DNA of 64,000 nucleotides, from assembly GCA_046331225.1 (NCBI GenBank), contig JAXLRF010000002.1:124001-188000 (forward strand), given 5' to 3'. Positions within the stretch are counted from its first letter, which is position 1; every line of letters begins with the position of its first letter. Source of the DNA: VFMC01 sp046331225 (GTDB lineage Bacteria > Actinomycetota > Acidimicrobiia > Acidimicrobiales > Ilumatobacteraceae). This document shows positions 34,172 to 41,178 of the stretch, piece by piece. A program made the position numbers and the translations under genes. The notes under the pieces were generated by a model. It made no database searches. It saw only the letters and a list, made by a program, of their open reading frames with translations, and was not told where the DNA came from.

Positions 34172-34201
34172 CCGCCGCTGACCGCCGCTGATCGCCGCTC
34201 A
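34162..34201. repeat. Tandem 10-bp repeat spanning two convergent stop codons
   Basis: The unit CCGCCGCTGA occurs three times exactly (34162-34191), then a fourth variant TCGCCGCTCA (34192-34201). The purDM stop TGA lies in the first copy, and the stop of the minus-strand glycosyltransferase lies in the fourth (34199-34201). Slippage between the convergent ends is the simple explanation. Confidence 0.8.
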
Positions 34202-35947
34202 CACGGGCAGCGTCGACACCGGATCGTCCGCGGGTTCGGTGGGTCGCATCTCGCCGGGACACCACCAGTGGGTGTTGCTGCGCGGCCACGGCGCATCGAC
34301 GATCGCTGCCAGGTGGGCGGCATCCCGCTGCAGTGCGTCGAGCACTGCAGGATCGACGACGGCCGATCGTCGCACCCAGTTGCCGCCGCCGTCCGGAGGC
34401 GCCCACACGGCGACGTAGTCGCGCTGCAGACGCGGGTCGGCGAGGATCTGCGACGGAGCGATCCCGTCCCAGCCCGACCAGATCCGGATGAACGTCGGCC
34501 GCACCTCGTCGAACACGTGGTCGCGCAGACCCGCCATGTCACCCTCGGCCCACAGGTCGGCGATCGTCGGATCGCCCAGGCCCGACAGGTCGACGAAACG
34601 CAGCCGCGATGTCAGCGACGTGCCACCGCCGTCCACCGCCAGCAGGGTCCCGTCGACGATGCCGAGGCGGTCTGCATAGGTGTCGAACGTGTACCCCGTG
34701 TTGCGGGCGACGGCGCAGATCGACACCGTGGGACGTGACACGAACTCGTCGGAGCGCTCCTTCCAGCCCGAGAGCGTGACGACCGCGACGAACGCCGCGA
34801 CGGCGGCGACCGGCACGAGGCGCCGCGCCGGCCGGACGTCGATCACGACGGCCGCCGACAGCCCGGCCAGCATCGACACCAGCGGCCAGACGGCGGTGGC
34901 GAACCGCAGCTCGGCCATCCAGTCGGGGCGGAGCACGGCGTAGGACGACATGGACACGCCGAGGAGCACCACGAGCGGACGAGCTGCCGACCGGAAGTCG
35001 CTCACCCGAGGCCAGGCCAGCGCGACCACCAGCACGACCACGGCCCATCCGGCGTAGGACATCAGGTCGGTCACTCGGCGCAGGTCGTCGATCGACGGGA
35101 GGCCCTGCTGCTTGGCGACGGCCGTGTTGGGCAGCCAGCGGTCGAACGTCAGTAGACGCCAGACGACGAACGGCGCGACCAGCGCGACCGTGACACCGAC
35201 CGTCCGGACGATCGCACGGATCGCACGGATCGCACGACGACATGGCACGCCAACGGCCCAGACGACCAGCACGGGAAAGGCGAGCACGAACGCGATGCCG
35301 TCGGGGCGGGTGAGCGCTGCGAGTGCGACCAGCGAACCGACGATCACGGACGTACGACCTCGCAGCAGCTCGGATCGCGCGCTCGCCCCGACCAACGCGA
35401 CCGCCAACGCCATGACGACGAGGACGAACAGCGAGTTCTCCAGACCGCTCACGCACCAGATCACGAACGACGGCACACAGGCGGTCGCCGAACCGGCGAT
35501 CACCGTCACCGCCGTGGCGCGCTCGGGCCGTACGTGTCGGGCGATCAGGAACATGCACACGAACGACGCGGCGCAACAGATGACTGCGAGCACCTTGGGG
35601 AACAGCACGAGGTCGCTCACCCCGAACCAGGTGCCGCGGTCGAACAGTCCGAGCCAGCGGGCGAGCACCAGCAGTCCCGCCCAGGCCGGGTTCGACACGG
35701 CCTCGACCACCGGGCCGTCGGGCTGCAGTCGGGGGCCGTGGCCGGACGCCAACGACCGGGCGAACGCGAAGGTCAGTCCGGCGTCGTCGACGATCCACTG
35801 CCCGTACCGCAGAGCGTGCGAAGCGAGCACAGTGGTGGGCACGATCGCCGCGACGAGCCCGCGGCGGCGCGACGGCAGTTCGGCGTCGAAGCCGGAGCCG
35901 ACGATGTCGACGGCCGGCACGTCGGACTCGGACTCGACCGTGCTCAC
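34199..35947 (-). CDS. AftB-like GT-C membrane glycosyltransferase
   Basis: A 582-residue polytopic membrane protein with about ten helices in the first ~400 residues and a soluble C-terminal domain. DDAGLTFAFARSLASGHG near 50 (a GT-C loop Asp pair), VVEAVSNPAWAGLLVL, ALTRPDGIAFV and LTFDRWLPNTAVAKQ match the arrangement of mycobacterial AftB (beta-arabinofuranosyltransferase). The AftB link is by resemblance; any decaprenyl-phosphate sugar transferase is possible. Start GTG 35947 has GGGGAAC upstream. It faces the low-complexity secreted protein divergently. Confidence 0.75.
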   Translation of the reverse strand: MSTVESESDVPAVDIVGSGFDAELPSRRRGLVAAIVPTTVLASHALRYGQWIVDDAGLTFAFARSLASGHGPRLQPDGPVVEAVSNPAWAGLLVLARWLGLFDRGTWFGVSDLVLFPKVLAVICCAASFVCMFLIARHVRPERATAVTVIAGSATACVPSFVIWCVSGLENSLFVLVVMALAVALVGASARSELLRGRTSVIVGSLVALAALTRPDGIAFVLAFPVLVVWAVGVPCRRAIRAIRAIVRTVGVTVALVAPFVVWRLLTFDRWLPNTAVAKQQGLPSIDDLRRVTDLMSYAGWAVVVLVVALAWPRVSDFRSAARPLVVLLGVSMSSYAVLRPDWMAELRFATAVWPLVSMLAGLSAAVVIDVRPARRLVPVAAVAAFVAVVTLSGWKERSDEFVSRPTVSICAVARNTGYTFDTYADRLGIVDGTLLAVDGGGTSLTSRLRFVDLSGLGDPTIADLWAEGDMAGLRDHVFDEVRPTFIRIWSGWDGIAPSQILADPRLQRDYVAVWAPPDGGGNWVRRSAVVDPAVLDALQRDAAHLAAIVDAPWPRSNTHWWCPGEMRPTEPADDPVSTLPV

Positions 35948-36093
35948 GTGGTTCCCCGGTGTCGAACCGTAACGCTGCGGCCGGTCGGCCGGTCGGCCGC
36001 ACACGAAGAATGGGAAATTCCCGATGGTGGGCCTCGCGCCGCGTTCGTACTGTCCGGTCACGCGGGGTCCCGCGGTGGATCGGGGGAACAGGC

Positions 36094-36624
36094 ATGGCGA
36101 GGAACCGATGGGTGTCGGCGTTCGCGAACCGGCGGACGAACACCGTGGTGGTCGTGATCCTGGGCGTGGCGACGTTCAGTGGTCTGGCGGTGTCCGCCGC
36201 CAGCCCGACCGGTGCCGGAACACGTCACCCTTCGCAGTGCGACAGCGGATCGAGCGGCACCAGCAGCGGGAGCTCCGGGACGACCTCGGGCGGATCGTCC
36301 GGCACGACCGGCATGGGCAGCTCAGGCACGACCTCCGGCAGCTCAGGCACGACCAGCGGCAGCTCCGGCACGACCAGCGGCAGCTCAGGCACGACCAGCG
36401 GCAGCTCCGGGACGTCGGGCGCTCTCCGGACGACCGCCGGCGGACGGCGGCCGACGTGCCCGCCCGCACCGAGCACGACCGTGAAGCCGGCCGACTCGCC
36501 GCCCAAGGATCCGCCGCCACCGAAGCCGCAACCCCCGAAGCCGCAGCCTCCGAAGCCGCAGCCTCCGAAGCCGCAGCCTCCGAAGCCGCAGCCTCCGAGG
36601 CATCCTGCGCCCCGCCGTTGCTGA
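36094..36624 (+). CDS. Secreted low-complexity (Ser-Gly-Thr / Pro-Lys-Pro) protein
   Basis: A 176-residue protein. An N-terminal basic segment and hydrophobic helix (about 16-36, TVVVVILGVATFSGLAVSA) act as a signal or anchor. Residues ~50-108 are SSGTTSG-type repeats. Then comes a short Cys-containing segment (PTCPPAPSTTVKP), and residues ~135-170 are PPKPQ repeats, five to six copies. The DNA carries matching 21-bp and 15-bp tandem repeats. It ends RHPAPRRC. The layout fits a wall-spanning or surface linker. The start has GGGGGAA upstream. No homologous function is recognised. Confidence 0.7.
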   Translation: MARNRWVSAFANRRTNTVVVVILGVATFSGLAVSAASPTGAGTRHPSQCDSGSSGTSSGSSGTTSGGSSGTTGMGSSGTTSGSSGTTSGSSGTTSGSSGTTSGSSGTSGALRTTAGGRRPTCPPAPSTTVKPADSPPKDPPPPKPQPPKPQPPKPQPPKPQPPKPQPPRHPAPRRC

Positions 36625-36625
36625 C

Positions 36626-37201
36626 GTGGACGGCACCGACCTCGGCGAGCCCGGTGCTCGTGGCACCGGTGGGAGATCCCGTCGCGCGCTGACGAACGTC
36701 TTCGTGGTCGCGGTCGTGACCGTGATGGTCGTGCAAGCCGCACCTCACGACCTGCCGCTGCCGGGGCCGCTGCGAGCCGCCACATCGCGCGTCGCACAGG
36801 TCAGCGGGCTGTACCAGAGCTGGGGCCTGTTCGCCCCGCCCCGCAACGAGACCCTGCGCCTCGAAGCACGGGTGGAGTTCGCCGACGGAACGACCGACAC
36901 GTGGACGCCACCGTTCGGCGGCGATCTGCTCGGCGCGTACGCCGACTACCACTGGCAGAAGTACGTCGAGCACGCCGCCCGGCGCGGCAATGGCGACGAA
37001 TGGCCGCGGCTGTGGGCGCCCCTTGCCCGGCACGCCGCACGCGAGCTCGCGACGGCGACTCGGGTGCCCGTGCGCGTGGTGCTGCTCGGGCGGCACCTGG
37101 TCAACATCGACGCGGTCGCGAACGGCACCATCGGCGGCACGCAGTACGTCGACGAGTACTTCGTGCTCGACCTCGGCACCGGCGCGACGGAGGGCCCGTG
37201 A
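36626..37201 (+). CDS. DUF5819-like membrane-anchored protein
   Basis: A 191-residue protein with one N-terminal membrane segment (about 22-40) and an extracellular domain. The segment YQSWGLFAPPRNETLRLEARVEFADGTTDTWTPP matches proteins that accompany HTTM genes (the DUF5819 'W.LFAP.P' motif). Start GTG 36626 follows the secreted repeat gene by 1 bp; its stop overlaps the HTTM gene by 4 bp (GTGA). It most likely works with the HTTM protein. Confidence 0.75.
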   Translation: MDGTDLGEPGARGTGGRSRRALTNVFVVAVVTVMVVQAAPHDLPLPGPLRAATSRVAQVSGLYQSWGLFAPPRNETLRLEARVEFADGTTDTWTPPFGGDLLGAYADYHWQKYVEHAARRGNGDEWPRLWAPLARHAARELATATRVPVRVVLLGRHLVNIDAVANGTIGGTQYVDEYFVLDLGTGATEGP

Positions 37202-38121
37202 GAGCGCTCGCCCGCACGTGGAACCGGTTCTGGTTCGCGCCGGTCCCCACCTCGACCGTGGCGCTGTTCCGCATCGCGCTCGGCATCGCGACCTTCGCCT
37301 GGGCGGTGGCGTTGGGGCCGAACCTGTCGACCTTCTTCGGACCCGGTGGGCTCGAGCCGATGCCCGTGGACGTGACGTGGGGCGTGCTCGGCCGAGCGAA
37401 CGAGACCTGGGTACTGGTGGCGATGTACGTGGTGCTGCTCGCGAGCGCCGCCGCCGTGACCGTCGGACTGTTCACCCGGGCGGCGAGCGTCACGATGTTC
37501 GTCGCCGTGTTCTCGTTCGTCGAGCGCAGCCCGTCGATCTTCAACTCGGGGGACGGGCTGCTCAGGATCCTCACGTTCCTGCTGGTGTTCATGCCGGCCG
37601 GTGCGATGTGGTCGTTCGATGCCCGTCGCAGGCGGCGACGTGGGACGCCCGCCGTGGTGGTCCGTCCCGTCTGGGCGCTCCGCCTGGTGCAGATCCAGGT
37701 GAGCGTGCTGTACGCGTCGGCCGTGTGGACCAAGGTGCGCGGCGGCGGATGGACCGACGGAACGGCGATGTCGTACGTGTGGCGCATGGGCGACATCACC
37801 CGCTTCGCGCTGCCCGACGCGATCGTGACGTCGTCCACCGCGAGCTCCGTCGTCGCGTACCTCACACTGGCCGTCGAGTTGATGCTCGCCGTGTTGATCT
37901 GGGTTCCCTCGGCCCGACCGGTGGTGATCGGGCTCGGGGTGCTGCTGCACCTCGGCATCGATGTGACCCTGCGCATCGGCTTCTTCAGCATCCTGGTGAC
38001 GGTGTCGTACGTGGCGTTCCTGGCGCCCACGGTCGCGCTCGAACTGGTCGCAACGTCGCGCCGGTGGGTGAGCGCGAACTTTTCGTTCAACCTCGGCCGA
38101 GGTCGCAGAGCACGCGCGTAG
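37198..38121 (+). CDS. HTTM-domain membrane protein (vitamin K-dependent carboxylase-like)
   Basis: A 307-residue polytopic protein with the HTTM domain shared with vitamin K-dependent gamma-carboxylase: PVPTSTVALFRIALGIATFAWAVAL at the start, FVERSPSIFNSGDGLLRILTFLLVFMPAGAMWSFD, LRLVQIQVSVLYASAVWTKVRGGGWTDGTAMSYVW and HLGIDVTLRIGFFSI. Bacterial members' reactions are mostly unknown. Start GTG 37198 overlaps the DUF5819-like gene. Its TAG stop is part of the purN -10 hexamer. Confidence 0.85.
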   Translation: MRALARTWNRFWFAPVPTSTVALFRIALGIATFAWAVALGPNLSTFFGPGGLEPMPVDVTWGVLGRANETWVLVAMYVVLLASAAAVTVGLFTRAASVTMFVAVFSFVERSPSIFNSGDGLLRILTFLLVFMPAGAMWSFDARRRRRRGTPAVVVRPVWALRLVQIQVSVLYASAVWTKVRGGGWTDGTAMSYVWRMGDITRFALPDAIVTSSTASSVVAYLTLAVELMLAVLIWVPSARPVVIGLGVLLHLGIDVTLRIGFFSILVTVSYVAFLAPTVALELVATSRRWVSANFSFNLGRGRRARA

Positions 38122-38130
38122 CGTCGGCAC
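38119..38130 (+). promoter_or_regulatory. Leaderless purN promoter overlapping the HTTM stop
   Basis: TAGCGT (38119-38124) ends 6 nt before the purN ATG (38131). Its first three bases are the stop codon of the HTTM gene. purN-guaB thus has its own start separate from the surface genes, although read-through is possible. Confidence 0.55.
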
Positions 38131-38793
38131 ATGGAGTCACGCACCGGTCTCGCCCGCCTGGTGGTGATGGCATCCGGCAACGGTTCGAACGCCCAGGCCG
38201 TGCTGGACGCGTGTGCCGACGAGCGGATCCCGGCCCAGGTGGTGGCCGTCGTGAGCGACCAGGCCGAGGCCCGCGTGCTCGCCCGTGCCGATGCCGCCGG
38301 GGTGCCCGCGGTGCACATCGGCCGCCGCCCTGGCGAGAGCCGGGCCGACTACGACGGGCGCCTCGCCGACATCGTCAGCGGGTTCTCGCCCGACCTCGTG
38401 CTGCTGCTCGGATGGATGAGGATCCTCACGATGAACTTCCTCGGCTGGTTCCCCGAGATGGTGGTGAACCTGCACCCAGCGCTGCCCGGCGAGCTGCCCG
38501 GCACACACGCGATCGAGCGTGCCTTCGACGAGCACCAGCAGGGCGTGCGCACCTCGTCCGGTGTGATGGTGCACCTCGTTCCCGACGAGGGCGTCGACGA
38601 GGGACCGGTGCTCGCCGCTGCCGCCGTCGAGATCGAAGCGGACGACACCCTCGACACCTTCGCCGAACGCATGCACGCCACCGAGCACCGACTGGTCGTG
38701 GCCACGCTCGCCCGCCTCTGCGCCGATCGCCAGGCGCTCGACTCCGCACGACTCCCCCACCGACGCGATCAGCTCAAGGAGATCCCGGCATGA
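38131..38793 (+). CDS. purN: Phosphoribosylglycinamide formyltransferase
   Basis: A 220-residue GAR transformylase, step 3 of purine synthesis, using 10-formyltetrahydrofolate. Motifs: LVVMASGNGSNAQAVLDAC near the start, LVLLLGWMRILTMNFL, VVNLHPALPGELPGTHAIERAF (Asn and His of the active site) and HLVPDEGVDEGPVL (Asp). It overlaps guaB by 4 bp (ATGA). It lies about 4 kb from the other pur genes, separated by surface-protein genes. Confidence 0.95.
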   Translation: MESRTGLARLVVMASGNGSNAQAVLDACADERIPAQVVAVVSDQAEARVLARADAAGVPAVHIGRRPGESRADYDGRLADIVSGFSPDLVLLLGWMRILTMNFLGWFPEMVVNLHPALPGELPGTHAIERAFDEHQQGVRTSSGVMVHLVPDEGVDEGPVLAAAAVEIEADDTLDTFAERMHATEHRLVVATLARLCADRQALDSARLPHRRDQLKEIPA

Positions 38794-40283
38794 GCAACGA
38801 CCAGCTCTTCGACCGATTCGACGCGCTCACCTTCGATGACGTCGTCATCGTCCCCGGCTACAGCAACGTGCTGCCCGACACCGTCGACACGTCGGCCCGC
38901 TTCGCGGCCGACATCGAGCTCGCCGTGCCGCTCGTGTCCGCGGCGATGGACAAGGTGACCGAGGCGCGCATGGCGATCGCGATCGCCCGCGAGGGTGGCA
39001 TCGGTGTGATCCACCGCAACCTGCCGATCGGCGATCAGGCCGCCGAGGTGCAGAAGGTGAAGCGCAGCCAGAGCGGCATGATCACCGACCCGGTCACCCT
39101 GCACGCGGCGGCCACGCTGCACGACGCCGAGGACCTGATGCACCGGTTCCGGTTCAGCGGCGTGCCGATCACCGACGACGCAGGACGCCTCGTCGGCATC
39201 CTCACCAACCGCGACATCCGCTTCTGCGAGCCGGCCGACTTCGACCGTCCGGTCAGCGAGTTCATGACCTCCGACCGGCTGATCACCGCGCCGGTCGGCA
39301 CCACGCTCGAGCAGGCCAAGCAGGTGCTGCAGAAGCACCGGATCGAGAAGCTGCCGCTCGTCGACGAGCAGGGTTTCCTGCGCGGGCTGATCACGGTGAA
39401 GGACATCCAGAAGCGCCAGGACCACCCGAACGCGACGCGCGACTCGAAGGGCCGTCTACGCGTGGCTGCGGCCGTCGGTGTGGGTGCCGACCTCGAGGAT
39501 CGCGTCGAGGCGCTGTACGCGATGGCGGTCGACGCGGTGGCCATCGACACCGCGCACGGCCATTCGGCGGGCGTGGTGAAGGCGATCGAGCGGATCAAGT
39601 CCAACTGGCCCGATCTGCCCGTCGTCGCCGGCAACGTGGTCACCGAGGAAGGTGTCGAGGCGCTGCACGCCGCGGGCGCCGATGCGATCAAGGTGGGCGT
39701 GGGCGCCGGCTCGATCTGCACCACCCGCGTGGTCAGTGGAGCTGGCATGCCGCAGCTCTCGGCGATCTGGTTCACCACGCGCCGGGCGATGCAGCTCGAC
39801 GTGCCGATCATCGCCGACGGGGGCATCACGTACTCGGGCGACATCGTGAAGGCGATCGCCGCGGGTGCTTCGACGGTGATGCTCGGCTCGCTACTGGCCG
39901 GCACCGACGAGAGCCCGGGCGAGATGGAGTTGATGGAGGGCCGCCGGTACAAGACCTATCGCGGCATGGGTTCGATGGGCGCGATGCAGGGCCTCGGTGC
40001 CGATCGCTACGCGAGCGGCCAGTCGACGGCCGTCGGTGCGGCCACCCGCAAGCTCGTGCCCGAGGGCATCGAGGGTCGGGTGCCGTACGCGGGCACGCTC
40101 GGCGACGTCGTGTACCAACTGGCAGGCGGTCTGCGCAGCGGCATGGGCTACGCCGGCGCGGCCACGCTCGACACGCTTCGCTCGAGCACGCGGTTCATGC
40201 GCGTGACGACCGCGGGTCGCGAGGAGAGCCACCCGCACGACGTGACGATCACCAAGGAAGCACCCAACTACCAGCGCACCTGA
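38790..40283 (+). CDS. guaB: Inosine-5'-monophosphate dehydrogenase
   Basis: A 497-residue IMP dehydrogenase, converting IMP to XMP with NAD+ on the way to GMP. Catalytic Cys loop GVGAGSICTTRVVSGAGMPQ near 310; CBS pair at about 95-210 (VPITDDAGRLVGILTNRDIRF and KLPLVDEQGFLRGLITVKDI); flap region GMGSMGAMQGLGADRYAS; opening FDALTFDDVVIVPGYSNVLP. Overlap with purN suggests an operon that supplies GMP. Confidence 0.96.
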   Translation: MSNDQLFDRFDALTFDDVVIVPGYSNVLPDTVDTSARFAADIELAVPLVSAAMDKVTEARMAIAIAREGGIGVIHRNLPIGDQAAEVQKVKRSQSGMITDPVTLHAAATLHDAEDLMHRFRFSGVPITDDAGRLVGILTNRDIRFCEPADFDRPVSEFMTSDRLITAPVGTTLEQAKQVLQKHRIEKLPLVDEQGFLRGLITVKDIQKRQDHPNATRDSKGRLRVAAAVGVGADLEDRVEALYAMAVDAVAIDTAHGHSAGVVKAIERIKSNWPDLPVVAGNVVTEEGVEALHAAGADAIKVGVGAGSICTTRVVSGAGMPQLSAIWFTTRRAMQLDVPIIADGGITYSGDIVKAIAAGASTVMLGSLLAGTDESPGEMELMEGRRYKTYRGMGSMGAMQGLGADRYASGQSTAVGAATRKLVPEGIEGRVPYAGTLGDVVYQLAGGLRSGMGYAGAATLDTLRSSTRFMRVTTAGREESHPHDVTITKEAPNYQRT

Positions 40284-40310
40284 TCGTCCGGCCGCCGTGC
40301 GGCCCGCTCC

Positions 40311-40880
40311 TCAGGGGCGGCGGCCCGTGAACGCGATCAGTCGGGTCTGCAGGTCGGCCCCGTCGGCGGCGTCGACCTCGGCGCCGAACATGCCGCTGCC
40401 GCGCAGCCGCTCGGCCCGTTCGACCGAACTCTCGTAGGCACGGGCCACACAGTCCGGATCGAGCCGGTCGTCCACACCGAGCGCCCGGGCCAGGTCCCAC
40501 GAGTGGATGGTCGTGTCGGCCACGTTGTTGCCGAGCATGTCGTCCACCGAGGTCGGCCCGCTCCAGTTCTTCACCACGCGATGCAGCACACCCGGGTGAT
40601 CGACGGCCTCGAGCAGCCCGTCCCGCGCCGCCGCCCAGATCGCGTAGGGGTCGTCGCCCGCGGCGTTGAGATGCGGGTCGACCATCGGGTTCATCGTCGG
40701 CTCGGTGCCGCGGACGAGTGACTCCATCTAGCGCTGGATCGCGAGGACGTGCCCGAGCACCGATCGGGCCGTCCATCCGTCGCACGGCGACGGCGCGTCC
40801 CACTGGTCGGGTCGGGCCAGGCGGGCCACGTGGTCGAAGCCGTAGATCGCCTTGGTCCACAGTCGCAGGTTCTCGCTCAT
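40311..40880 (-). pseudogene. Maleylpyruvate isomerase-family (TIGR03086-like) gene with in-frame amber stop
   Basis: Two consecutive open frames share one reading frame and are split by TAG at 40728-40730. The first (start ATG 40880, TACCAT 6 nt upstream) gives FDHVARLARPDQWDAPSPCDGWTARSVLGHVLAIQR; the second gives the rest, with NNVADTTIHSWDLARALGVDDRLDP and ending TRLIAFTGRRP. Together (~189 residues) they form a full mycothiol-dependent maleylpyruvate isomerase/DinB-like protein. TGG to TAG is the simplest change. It could be a pseudogene, a sequencing error or a read-through gene. Confidence 0.85.
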
Positions 40881-40919
40881 GGGCGCATGGTAGGCCCGGC
40901 CGTCTGGCACGCTGGACGG

Positions 40920-41177
40920 GTGCGACGATCGATCGACGACTTCCCGTTCTCGCCCGACGATCTCCCGCCCAGCGAGGACGAGTTGCAGCGCCTGTCGTGG
41001 GCCGTGGCGATCAGCGACGACTACGACGACGCCGAGCCGCGCGTGGTGCTCACCGTCGAAGAGGTCGGCTCCCCCGGGGAGGGCCTGATCATGCACCTGA
41101 ACGGCGAACAGGCCCGCCGCCTCCGTGTGGCCCTGCGCGACGCCCTGCGCGAGATCGGCGAGTCGCCGGGCGACTGA
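40920..41177 (+). CDS. Small hypothetical protein
   Basis: An 85-residue acidic protein (IDDFPFSPDDLPPSEDELQRLSWAVAISDDYDD...LTVEEVGSPGEGLIMHLNGEQARRLRVALRDALREIGESPGD). Its second half looks like a beta strand followed by a long helix. Start GTG 40920 has CACGCT 6 nt upstream; the longer in-frame start overlaps the antisense pseudogene. It is convergent with the secreted repeat protein. Unrecognised. Confidence 0.65.
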   Translation: MRRSIDDFPFSPDDLPPSEDELQRLSWAVAISDDYDDAEPRVVLTVEEVGSPGEGLIMHLNGEQARRLRVALRDALREIGESPGD

Positions 41178-41178
41178 G

